Source of the DNA: a virus
Reading direction: 5' to 3' (one strand)
Virus record (IMG/VR): IMGVR_UViG_3300010375_000582
Span: 1-32,555 of that record
Length of the DNA stretch: 32,555 nt
In this document: piece by piece, positions 1-6,641 of the stretch
How the letters are laid out: every line of letters starts with the position of its first letter
Position numbering within the stretch: the first letter of the stretch is position 1
Made by a program: the position numbers and the translations under genes
Notes under the pieces: model-generated
Seen by the model: only the letters and a program-made list of their open reading frames with translations
What the model was told of the DNA's origin: nothing
The model's database searches: none

Positions 1-147
1 ATGAAAAAATCAATTATCACCCGCTTACAAATCATTTGGTTCAAACTGATGAACGACCAAATGACCCGAAACGAAGCTATAGCGTTGTTCGTGCTGCTCA
101 TGTGCATAGCTGCATGTATCTGCTACCTGGCATCACACATTTCTTAG
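1..147 (+). CDS. Small single-pass membrane protein, possibly 5'-truncated by the window edge
   Basis: A 48-residue frame opens with ATG at the first base of the window and stops with TAG at 145-147. The N-terminal half is basic and polar; residues about 25-44 form one hydrophobic helix rich in Leu, Ile, Ala and Cys, so an inner-membrane location is likely. It lies 84 bp before the transposase on the same strand, where transposable phages keep small early genes. The real start may lie upstream, outside the window. I recognise no family and infer no function. Confidence 0.45.
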   Translation: MKKSIITRLQIIWFKLMNDQMTRNEAIALFVLLMCIAACICYLASHIS

Positions 148-173
148 ATCACACAGTAACCGTCAATCACCCA

Positions 174-216
174 TCCCGGCTTAGAGAATAACAGCAGCGC
201 GATACTGCAGCCGGGA
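174..216 (+). promoter_or_regulatory. Nested inverted repeat upstream of the transposase gene
   Basis: TCCCGGCT (174-181) is the exact reverse complement of AGCCGGGA (209-216). Inside, GCAG (194-197) can pair with CTGC (205-208). The structure ends 15 bp before the transposase ATG, so it could be an operator or a 5'-UTR hairpin limiting transposase expression. The pairing is seen; the role is inferred. No U-run follows, so it is not a simple terminator. Confidence 0.35.
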
Positions 217-231
217 GCACTACTAATTAAC

Positions 232-2211
232 ATGAAGCTAATAGACCACATTTTATACATCGAATTTGCCGAGCTTGAGGCCTGTGATATTTCCCGCCGT
301 ACGATTCTGTCATGGGATAATATAAAAGACCCAACCGACAAACGTAAAGTGCTGATTAAATACGAGGCGCTTGCCGACAAGTATCAAAGCAGCCTTGTAA
401 AAAAATACGGTGACCCGTACACCTACGTACACAACCAGGTTATCAAGCAGTTTCTAAAGTCTGACTATAAGGCTCAAGATTTTTTCTTTTCATTCCGCAC
501 ATCTGAACGTGTCGCGTTACCGCTCGACTATCAAGCTCAATACCTCAAAGCTGCCAACTGGCTTAACCTCATCATCGACATAGAAAACAATTGGGCTAAG
601 TGCAAGAAAATACTTTGCATGGAAAGCAAACCGGAATTATACGAGGCCGTAATCAAAATCATAGATGCCGAGGGTATAAAATTACCTGCTACTTATCAAA
701 CACTTAAACGCAAAATAGCCGAATACAAAGAAACTGGTTGCAGCTGCATCATTAGCAAGAAGTTCGGCAATGATAACAGCAAAAAGGTTAAGGATGAGCT
801 AAACGAAGCGCTATTAGTTGAAATGATGAGTGACCAGTACGATGATACATTTGTCGCTCTAAAATATAATAAGGTTTGTGACGGTTACGGATGGAAACGA
901 ATTACCGCCGTTACAGTTGGCAACTACCGTCACCAATTCAAAGCCAAAATAGAGGGCTTTAGGAACGGTAACGCCTCCTGGTATGACTATGCCGGTAAGA
1001 CAGTACACCGCGCCCGGCCATCCGCCCCGTTAATGCTAATCAACTCCGATGATAACGAGCTTGACTTGTATTTTATTGAGGAGCGTATTGTACTCAAAAA
1101 AGTTGAGACTAAGGACGGCAAAGAAAAGCGCGAACGGAAAGAAATCAACCCGTATTACCGCCCGGTACTGTACGTTGTTATTGATGGCTTTAATGACCTT
1201 ATTTTAGGTTACGCCATAGGTGACACCGCCACAACTGATTTGGTTAAAGAGGCCTATTTAAATGCCGCTAATTACGTAAAGCAGCTTACGGGTGATAACT
1301 ACTTTTGGCGGCAATTACAGGCTGACCACTGGAACCTAAAGGCGCTCACCCCTTTCTTTGAACAGCAGGGAAACTTTACGCCTGCAGGCGCTAAAAACGC
1401 CCGTGCTAAGATTATTGAACAAAGCTTTAATAAGAAATGGCATAGCAAGCTCAAAGAGTTATTCCCCCGCAACTATGCAGGCCATAACATCACCGCCAAA
1501 GCAAAGGTTAACCGGGATGCTATCGAAGCAAATAAGAAATTTTTCCCTGCCAAATCCGAAGCGCCTGACCACATCGAATTTTTCATTGAGGAAATGCGCA
1601 ACCTGGTTGACCCGCAAACCGGCAAAACCAAAAAGGAGCAATGGCTTGAGGCCTGGAAGTGCATGCAGCAATCAGAAAAGCGCCTGATTACGCAAGAACA
1701 GCGCTTAATGTGGTTAGGTTACGAACACCGCAACCAATACACCGGCGTACTGCAGCAAAATACCATCACTAAAGAGGGCTTAATGCCGTCGATTAACGGC
1801 CTTGAGTATGTCTATGAGATTCCAAAAGAGTTGTACCGCGACACGCTCGGCCTCAAGGTTAAAATCAAATATGACCCTTACGACATGAGCCAAATACTGG
1901 CCGTAAGCAGCGACGAGCGTACACGCATGGTGTGCAGTCAATTTGAGCGCGTTCCTATGGCGCTTGCCGACCACAAAGAGGGTACAAGAACCCATTTAAA
2001 CAGTCTTTTAACAGAAAAAAAGGGTCACGTTGCCGCAAATGTAGAGGAGCGTGAACAGCGTTTAAACGCCCTTAAAAGGGCCGGAATCAACGCTGAAAGT
2101 TTGATGCAAGCTGGTGTGTTGACGAAAGAAATTAAGCAGTCTGCTCAAATGCAGATAGAGCAAAAGTCGGGTGGAGATAAACGAACATTGGACATATACG
2201 AGCTGATGTAA
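232..2211 (+). CDS. DDE transposase, MuA-like (phage integration and replicative transposition)
   Basis: This 659-residue protein should bind the phage ends and carry out strand transfer during integration and replicative transposition. The N-terminal ~150 residues look like helix-turn-helix DNA-binding subdomains. The catalytic RNase H-fold core shows D318 in VVIDGFND, D365 in QADHW and E396 in KIIEQSFN, the expected D,D,E order. A basic domain follows, with a Lys/Gln-rich C-terminus where MuA contacts MuB. The length matches MuA (about 660). The MuB-like ATPase starts 34 bp downstream, the diagnostic Mu A-B gene pair. The ATG at 232 has no strong Shine-Dalgarno, common in Bacteroidota. The family is clear; subdomain limits are approximate. 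Confidence 0.93.
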   Translation: MKLIDHILYIEFAELEACDISRRTILSWDNIKDPTDKRKVLIKYEALADKYQSSLVKKYGDPYTYVHNQVIKQFLKSDYKAQDFFFSFRTSERVALPLDYQAQYLKAANWLNLIIDIENNWAKCKKILCMESKPELYEAVIKIIDAEGIKLPATYQTLKRKIAEYKETGCSCIISKKFGNDNSKKVKDELNEALLVEMMSDQYDDTFVALKYNKVCDGYGWKRITAVTVGNYRHQFKAKIEGFRNGNASWYDYAGKTVHRARPSAPLMLINSDDNELDLYFIEERIVLKKVETKDGKEKRERKEINPYYRPVLYVVIDGFNDLILGYAIGDTATTDLVKEAYLNAANYVKQLTGDNYFWRQLQADHWNLKALTPFFEQQGNFTPAGAKNARAKIIEQSFNKKWHSKLKELFPRNYAGHNITAKAKVNRDAIEANKKFFPAKSEAPDHIEFFIEEMRNLVDPQTGKTKKEQWLEAWKCMQQSEKRLITQEQRLMWLGYEHRNQYTGVLQQNTITKEGLMPSINGLEYVYEIPKELYRDTLGLKVKIKYDPYDMSQILAVSSDERTRMVCSQFERVPMALADHKEGTRTHLNSLLTEKKGHVAANVEEREQRLNALKRAGINAESLMQAGVLTKEIKQSAQMQIEQKSGGDKRTLDIYELM

Positions 2212-2222
2212 TCCCATCAAAA

Positions 2223-2240
2223 GCCCCGGCTAACCGGGGC
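2223..2240 (+). promoter_or_regulatory. GC-rich hairpin between transposase and MuB-like gene
   Basis: GCCCCGG (2223-2229) and CCGGGGC (2234-2240) form a perfect 7-bp stem with a 4-nt loop in the 34-bp gap between the two transposition genes. It ends 5 bp before the first ATG of the next gene and has no downstream U-run. It may protect the mRNA, attenuate transcription or slow initiation at the ATG at 2246, which would favour the internal ATG at 2273. The structure is seen; the function is inferred. Confidence 0.45.
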
Positions 2241-2245
2241 AATCA

Positions 2246-3133
2246 ATGAGTCACAATAAGAACAACAATAATATGGAAAATCTGGAAAAACTTAAAATCA
2301 AAGACCTGCTAATTAAGTATTGCGATGGCTATACCAGCCAAAACAAAGCAGCCAACTCTTTAAAGGATGTATCATCTGCAACTATCTCACAAATCAGGAA
2401 CGGCAATTGGGCGCTGATAAATGATAAGATGTGGTTGAACATCGGCAAACAGGTTGGTTACGATGGCTTAGACTGGATTGATGCCGTGACACACAATTAC
2501 GAACTCATCAACAAGATGCTTTGCGATGCTAAAGAAAAAAGCCGCTGCCATGCGATAATTGGTGCAGCTGGTTGGGGTAAGGACACCGGCCAAAGAGGTT
2601 TTAAAATAGGCCGTAAGCACGTGTACCAGGTTAATTGCGATGGTACAATGACTATTCGTTGCCTGCTGATAGAAATTCTTGAGGCGTTAGGTGAAGTGCC
2701 TGCAGGTACACCCTATAAAATGGCAAAACGCATTGTTTCTATTATGAACGGCATCGACGCGCCGGTACTGATACTAAACGAGTATGAGAAGCTTCAGAAA
2801 AAGCCTTTCATGTACTTTATCACCCTTTATAACCTGCTCGAAAACAAATGCGGTATAGTGCTTTTTGGCACACCTGAATTAGAGGCCAGGATTATCCGTA
2901 CCGACAATACAGGCACATATGTTAGGCAGGGTTGCGGCGAAATATACTCAAGGATTGGGAGCCGCTTTATACACCTGGTTAGGCCTGACCTTTCAGACAT
3001 TGCCGCGATATGCGAGGCTAACGGCGTGTATGACGCCAACGACATTTCAGAAATATTCAACAGCTCGGGCGGTGACCAGCGCCGGGTAAAAAAGCTTGTA
3101 CAAAACAAGGCGAAAGGAGATAAGGCCGCATGA
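2246..3133 (+). CDS. AAA+ ATPase, MuB-like transposition target activator
   Basis: MuB-type proteins bind DNA with ATP, select target sites and stimulate the transposase. This 295-residue protein (MuB is 312) has an N-terminal helix-turn-helix around residues 28-55, as in MuB, then an AAA core. The P-loop is G106-AAGWGK-DTG with K112. The Walker B strand reads VLILNEY, with N178 where Asp is usual and E179 kept. A sensor-like LFGTPE follows at 206-211, then Arg residues around 236-240. The residue after the P-loop Lys is Asp, not Ser/Thr. Starts at 2246 and 2273 (M10) are both possible; the Asn-rich first nine residues are probably dispensable. It directly follows the transposase. Confidence 0.87.
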   Translation: MSHNKNNNNMENLEKLKIKDLLIKYCDGYTSQNKAANSLKDVSSATISQIRNGNWALINDKMWLNIGKQVGYDGLDWIDAVTHNYELINKMLCDAKEKSRCHAIIGAAGWGKDTGQRGFKIGRKHVYQVNCDGTMTIRCLLIEILEALGEVPAGTPYKMAKRIVSIMNGIDAPVLILNEYEKLQKKPFMYFITLYNLLENKCGIVLFGTPELEARIIRTDNTGTYVRQGCGEIYSRIGSRFIHLVRPDLSDIAAICEANGVYDANDISEIFNSSGGDQRRVKKLVQNKAKGDKAA

Positions 3134-3297
3134 TAGCGCTTTATACCGTTGTGGCGATGGCTGTATTTACAGTCATTGCCATACAGGCAGTAAAGCAAAT
3201 CCGCCTGTTTTTGATAAAGCTGTACGAACACACGCAAGGCGAAAAGTTTGAGGCCTCGCCCGATGATGAGACCGATTCAAACGGAATGTGGATATAA
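3130..3297 (+). CDS. Small membrane protein, translationally coupled to the MuB-like gene
   Basis: This 55-residue ORF starts with an ATG overlapping the TGA stop of the preceding gene (ATGA), an arrangement typical of translational coupling. Residues 4-32 form a hydrophobic segment (Val, Ile, Ala, Leu, Phe), followed by a short acidic tail. One transmembrane helix with the tail on one face is likely. Its stop overlaps the possible upstream GTG of the next gene. I recognise no family. Position and coupling support a real gene in the early operon. Confidence 0.6.
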   Translation: MIALYTVVAMAVFTVIAIQAVKQIRLFLIKLYEHTQGEKFEASPDDETDSNGMWI

Positions 3298-3308
3298 CAA
3301 AATTGAAT

Positions 3309-3719
3309 ATGAACCAATTAAAAAAGCAAACCGAGGCCGATATGCTCAAGCTGGTAAATACGTCTAACCAGCAACTGATAATGGCTTTGTTCGACCTGAC
3401 AGATTTTGACTATGGTCAGCTCGTATTTAATTCGGGTGTGGCTTATGCTAACCGTATGACCGGTGCTGACGATATAGGCTTTGAGTTTCTAATAAAAACT
3501 ATGTTCTATTGGTCGTGGTGGCGTTCGGAGTGGTCAGCTCGTGACGCGGTATTTTTAGATACCTATTCGGCTGGCGCTGACCAAAGCATCCTGTATGATA
3601 ACTACCTGTTTCAACACAACATTTATCGCCTAAAAGATGATAGCCTGATGCAGCGTAAAGCCGCGTCAATCGTTGGGTATTGTATGGATGAGTATTTGAA
3701 AAAGGAGGGCGTGAAATGA
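3309..3719 (+). CDS. Hypothetical early phage protein
   Basis: This 136-residue protein starts at the ATG at 3309. A GTG at 3288 would add seven residues but overlaps the previous stop codon region. It is soluble-looking and aromatic-rich, with a Trp cluster (YWSWWRSEW) near the middle and no membrane helix. The stop overlaps the ATG of the next gene by 4 bp, and an AAAGGAGGG-like Shine-Dalgarno for that gene lies in its 3' end. I do not recognise the family. The location suggests a role in early control or replication, which is inference from position only. Confidence 0.6.
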   Translation: MNQLKKQTEADMLKLVNTSNQQLIMALFDLTDFDYGQLVFNSGVAYANRMTGADDIGFEFLIKTMFYWSWWRSEWSARDAVFLDTYSAGADQSILYDNYLFQHNIYRLKDDSLMQRKAASIVGYCMDEYLKKEGVK

Positions 3720-4165
3720 GTTTAGCAGCTACATACGAGGCCGTAACGATAATTGCCAAAGCTCAAAAAAAGCTAACGAAGCTTATCGGCCAGCCGGTTC
3801 AGTTAGGTATAATATCACCGGAAATTGACCTTGGCCAAATCCCATTGCCTGGCTTACTAAAAAGCATTGAGGATGTTAAGGCTATAGTTTGCGAGGAAAT
3901 GGAAATAACACTTGAGGATATTTCAAGCCAGTCGCGAAAACAGGTGATAGTTGACGCCCGAAAACTCGCAACATTGGCAATATACAGGCTTATCAAAGGT
4001 GTGTCGATTGAGCAAATAGCTGATTCGCTCGGTTATGAGAGGACTAATTTCTACAGTAACAATAATAGTGCAAAAAGGCTGCTTATAAGCAGCAGGTATT
4101 TCAACGGTCACTTTAATGCTATTCGTAACCGTGTAATTACGGAGGTGAAATATGTTAACTATTAG
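3716..4165 (+). CDS. DnaA domain IV-like helix-turn-helix protein (stand-alone)
   Basis: Residues about 52-124 of this 149-residue protein resemble the DNA-binding domain IV of the initiator DnaA. VCEEMEITLEDI is followed by SQSRKQVIVDARKLA, which matches the DnaA pattern of a regulatory helix then (S)RKR-x-IV-x-AR. Next comes a helix-turn-helix segment, GVSIEQIADSLGYERTNFY. The DnaA signature DHTTV is here ERTNF, so recognition of DnaA boxes is doubtful. There is no AAA+ domain. In this position it could be the early-to-middle activator (the Mor/C role in Mu) or a replication accessory; that is inference. Translation is coupled at both ends (ATGA at 3716; overlap at 4152). Confidence 0.7.
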   Translation: MSLAATYEAVTIIAKAQKKLTKLIGQPVQLGIISPEIDLGQIPLPGLLKSIEDVKAIVCEEMEITLEDISSQSRKQVIVDARKLATLAIYRLIKGVSIEQIADSLGYERTNFYSNNNSAKRLLISSRYFNGHFNAIRNRVITEVKYVNY

Positions 4166-4451
4166 CCTTACACCGTCAACGCTTAGCGCTTTAACATTTC
4201 GCCTAAGCGAGGAATGCCAGGCATTCAAGCCAGCTGATTACTACGAAAAAATGCTGCACGCCCTATTGCTTGAGTTTTATAAAAAGCTATTGGTTAGATG
4301 TTCATTCCCTAAAAAGGTAAACAGGTTTACACTGTCAGCACCTCAAGCAATGGCCTTTATACTCTACTTCGGAAACAACAAGCATTCAAGCGATTTAAGC
4401 GACAATACAATACTTCAAATAGTCCTATCAATCCAACAACATGCAACATAA
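4152..4451 (+). CDS. Hypothetical small protein
   Basis: This 99-residue protein overlaps its upstream neighbour by 14 bp, with a GGAGGT Shine-Dalgarno just before the ATG. It is helical-looking, with a basic centre (FYKKLLVRCSFPKKVNRF) and no clear membrane segment or motif. The next gene starts inside its 3' end at 4441. I do not recognise it. The overlaps support it as part of the early operon. Confidence 0.55.
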   Translation: MLTISLTPSTLSALTFRLSEECQAFKPADYYEKMLHALLLEFYKKLLVRCSFPKKVNRFTLSAPQAMAFILYFGNNKHSSDLSDNTILQIVLSIQQHAT

Positions 4452-4614
4452 CGAACAATCATTAGAAGGGCAAATAGCCCTCATAAAATTGCGGCTAATC
4501 AACATTCCGGATGCCCAATTTGACGAACGCCGGGAACTGCGATTAAAGCTTTCAGAGCTAACCAACCAATTAAATAATCAACCAGCAATCAAAGAACAAA
4601 TAATAGAAATATGA
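4441..4614 (+). CDS. Small charged coiled-coil-like protein
   Basis: This 57-residue ORF overlaps the upstream stop region by 11 bp and its TGA overlaps the next ATG (ATGA at 4611). It is rich in Glu, Gln, Arg, Lys and Leu (for example ERRELRLKLSELTNQL), giving an amphipathic helix or short coiled coil. Small proteins of this kind often sit before DUF3164 genes in Mu-like phages. No function can be assigned. Confidence 0.55.
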   Translation: MQHNEQSLEGQIALIKLRLINIPDAQFDERRELRLKLSELTNQLNNQPAIKEQIIEI

Positions 4615-5243
4615 AAACAGGAGAAACACGCTTACCACAAGAAATGAGCATTGACGAATTACAGGCCCTATTGAATGACAAGCTGCAGGCCGAGAAAGAG
4701 CTAAAGCAGCAAGAGCGGCAATCTTACGAGGGTATTAAGGAAAATACTATCACAAGCCTTGCAGGTCAGGCTATCGCTATTCACAACTCTTTAAAAGTGT
4801 TCAAAGAAACTGCTTTTGGCGACTGTGAAACGCTCTATAAATTACTTCAACAGTACAGCTCACGTCACGCCGATGGCAAAGGAAACTTTACCGTGAAAAG
4901 CGCTGACGGCAAAATAGAGATGAGCCTGAAACGTGCCGAGCTTGGCGGCTTTGACGAACGCGCCGACCAGGGCGAAAAGCACATCATTGATTTTGTAAAT
5001 AAACAGTTTGCCGGTGATGTGCGCACAAAGAAATTAATCATGAGCCTGCTTGAGCGCAAAAAAGATAAGCTGGATGTAAAGCTTGTACAAAAGCTTTATT
5101 CAATGGAGAACGACTACGACGATGCCAACTGGAAAGAGGGAATCCGCCTGCTGAAAGAAGCTTGGCAACCATCGGAAACTAAAGATTACCTGTCATTCAA
5201 GGTTAATGGCAAATATGTAATCCTTGACTTTGCACGCATTTAA
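4611..5243 (+). CDS. DUF3164 family protein of Mu-like phages
   Basis: This 210-residue protein looks like the DUF3164 family. It has an acidic/Gln-rich N-terminal helix (residues 10-45), then a conserved core with a DGKGN...F.VKSADGKI....KRAELGGFDERAD pattern around 90-120, and a C-terminal part ending KVNGKYVILDFARI. DUF3164 genes are common in the early regions of Mu-like phages, but their biochemical role is unknown. It starts in an ATGA overlap with the previous gene. Confidence in the family is good; the function is open. Confidence 0.75.
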   Translation: MKTGETRLPQEMSIDELQALLNDKLQAEKELKQQERQSYEGIKENTITSLAGQAIAIHNSLKVFKETAFGDCETLYKLLQQYSSRHADGKGNFTVKSADGKIEMSLKRAELGGFDERADQGEKHIIDFVNKQFAGDVRTKKLIMSLLERKKDKLDVKLVQKLYSMENDYDDANWKEGIRLLKEAWQPSETKDYLSFKVNGKYVILDFARI

Positions 5244-5267
5244 TCACCATTTAAACACAATAAGAAA

Positions 5268-5435
5268 ATGGCACAAACAAAAGAAACCAGCATCAAAACC
5301 GAGTGCGCTAACTGCCTTGAGGATGTGAACGTATTTGAGACGCATCAATGCCCTGACTGCAATGCAACACTTTGCTACGACTGCATTTGTGAGGACTGCG
5401 AAAACCAAAAGGTAGGAGGCAAAACCCATGCGTAA
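5268..5435 (+). CDS. Small zinc-finger protein with four Cys pairs
   Basis: This 55-residue protein has cysteines at 13, 16, 28, 31, 37, 40, 42 and 45 (CANC, CPDC, CYDC, CEDC). That is enough for two zinc sites in a cross-braced arrangement. The Cys-only pattern resembles treble-clef or RING-like knuckles. It is likely a small nucleic-acid or protein-binding adaptor. Its stop overlaps the ATG of the next gene, which is also a zinc-ribbon protein. I know no specific family. Confidence 0.6.
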   Translation: MAQTKETSIKTECANCLEDVNVFETHQCPDCNATLCYDCICEDCENQKVGGKTHA

Positions 5436-5700
5436 TGAACCAGCCACAACCTTTAAACAGCAAATGGAGGCCTTTCATAAGAAAATGCTGAATAACGGAA
5501 AAACGCTAACGCAATGGACTTGTCCGCATTGTCAAAAGCCAAATGATACGGTTCAACCTAAGCCGGGTGATGTAAGTTCAAAGGGTTATTGGGATAGCTT
5601 AAAACGATGCTATGAATGTGATGAGTCATCCTTTGTCAGTGTTTACCCATCCGGTATAACATCGGTTCAAGCTTTCGGAGTTCCGGTACATGTTCATTAA
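5428..5700 (+). CDS. Zinc-ribbon protein
   Basis: This 90-residue protein has CPHC at about residues 32-35 and CYEC at about 61-64, a two-knuckle zinc ribbon separated by about 25 residues. A charged helical N-terminus precedes it, and a GGAGG Shine-Dalgarno lies upstream of the ATG. It overlaps the preceding Cys-rich gene and comes just before the methyltransferase. A DNA-binding role is plausible but unproven. Confidence 0.55.
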   Translation: MRNEPATTFKQQMEAFHKKMLNNGKTLTQWTCPHCQKPNDTVQPKPGDVSSKGYWDSLKRCYECDESSFVSVYPSGITSVQAFGVPVHVH

Positions 5701-5752
5701 TAACCCGCTATGGAGCATGGCCGGGGTTCGTTTCCCCGACCGGGTTCAAATT

Positions 5753-6502
5753 ATGAAACAATTAACATTAGGGAGCTGGTACAGCGGGGGAATTGATGGT
5801 ATCGCCTATGCCGCAAAACAGTTGGGAATAGAGACCAAATATCACATAGAGGTTAATACCGATTTGTGGAAATATCTAAAAGAAATTTATGGAAACGACA
5901 CAATCATTCACAGACACGACACACAATGCGGGAAGCGAAATCTACCATGGACAAACATTATGGGGGGGGGTGACCCTTGCCAACCGAGCAGTAATGCCGG
6001 GCTCGGACTTGGCATGTCAGATGACCGTTACCGCTGGCCTCAAATGTTTAGAGGAATTTCAGAAATGCGGCCCGATTGGGTTATTAACGAAAATGTTGTT
6101 GGAACAATCAGCAACATGGTACTCGACAAAAAGATTGCTGATTTGGAAAGTATCGGCTACACCTGCCAAGCATTCAATATTCCAGCTGTTGCCGTTGATG
6201 CCCACCATACCCGGGCGCGAATTTTCCTTATTGCCCACGCCAATGTTCAAGGACGGCGAGAGTTATTACATACTGACTTTGGAGCAATCTTTAAAGAGAG
6301 TCGGCAGGCAATTACATTGGGGGCACAAGGCAATGCTTTTCTACAATTTAGAGAAAGGTATAACGAACCCGCGATTTTCCCTTTTCCTTATGGGATACCC
6401 GACCACGTTACTCGACTTGGCGCGACTGGAAATGCAATTGTCCATCAAATTCCAATGATAATACTAACCTGTATAAAATGGATAGAGGAAAATTATTTAT
6501 AA
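5753..6502 (+). CDS. DNA (cytosine-5) methyltransferase, compact phage type
   Basis: This 249-residue enzyme should transfer a methyl group from SAM to C5 of cytosine. Motifs appear in order: I (LGSWYSGGIDGIAYAAKQLG, 6-25), IV with catalytic C76 in GGGDPCQPSS, VI (INENVVG, 111-117), VIII (RARIFLIA, 154-161), and the IX/X region (RLGATGNAIVHQIP, 221-234). The target-recognition segment (about 165-215) is very short. I chose M22 of the longer frame as the start because motif I then sits near the N-terminus. A G9 run (5962-5970) encodes the Gly stretch before the catalytic Cys. Likely roles are protecting phage DNA from restriction or marking it during transposition. The same DNA carries a second long open frame, described separately. 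Confidence 0.85.
   Translation: MKQLTLGSWYSGGIDGIAYAAKQLGIETKYHIEVNTDLWKYLKEIYGNDTIIHRHDTQCGKRNLPWTNIMGGGDPCQPSSNAGLGLGMSDDRYRWPQMFRGISEMRPDWVINENVVGTISNMVLDKKIADLESIGYTCQAFNIPAVAVDAHHTRARIFLIAHANVQGRRELLHTDFGAIFKESRQAITLGAQGNAFLQFRERYNEPAIFPFPYGIPDHVTRLGATGNAIVHQIPMIILTCIKWIEENYL
5889..6458 (+). other. Overlapping open frame inside the methyltransferase gene with methyltransferase-like C-terminal motifs
   Basis: The +1 frame relative to the methyltransferase is open for 570 nt. Its 3' half encodes LLPTP...KDG, then TNPRF...FLMGYP and a DLARLEMQLS tail. I recognise these as features of the C-terminal part of other phage cytosine methyltransferase proteins (the LPTP and NPRF-x-x-x-LMGFP signatures). 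The end of this frame uses the same bases that encode the GNAIV motif X in the main frame. The 5' half of this frame shows no motif. It may be an overprinting relic, a frameshift product or chance. It is not a confident separate gene. Confidence 0.35.
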
Positions 6503-6522
6503 TAAACAGCCTTAGCGACTAT

Positions 6523-6581
6523 AAAAACGCGGTTTTTACCCAAAAACCTTGCACTTTTTAAGCTTTTATTGTGGGTAAAAA
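6523..6581 (+). promoter_or_regulatory. Mutually exclusive hairpins in the gap before the P-loop ATPase gene
   Basis: AAAAAC (6523-6528) pairs with GTTTTT (6532-6537) around a GCG loop. The arm TTTTTACCC (6533-6541) can instead pair with GGGTAAAAA (6573-6581) across a 31-nt loop. The two structures cannot coexist, an arrangement like an attenuator. They lie in the 139-bp gap between the methyltransferase stop and the ATPase ATG at 6642; nothing else is recognisable in that gap. The function is inferred. Confidence 0.35.
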
Positions 6582-6641
6582 CGCCCGGCTTTAGCCACTT
6601 AACAGCACCTAATTAACACATAACACCACTGATTTAACTAC

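Noticed and set aside
5690-5752. Longer N-terminus for the methyltransferase
   Set aside because: The 21 extra residues have no motif and overlap the previous gene; motif I sits near the N-terminus from the ATG at 5753.
5753-6502. Full restriction-modification system around the methyltransferase
   Set aside because: No endonuclease motif is seen in the neighbouring small genes; it looks like an orphan methyltransferase.
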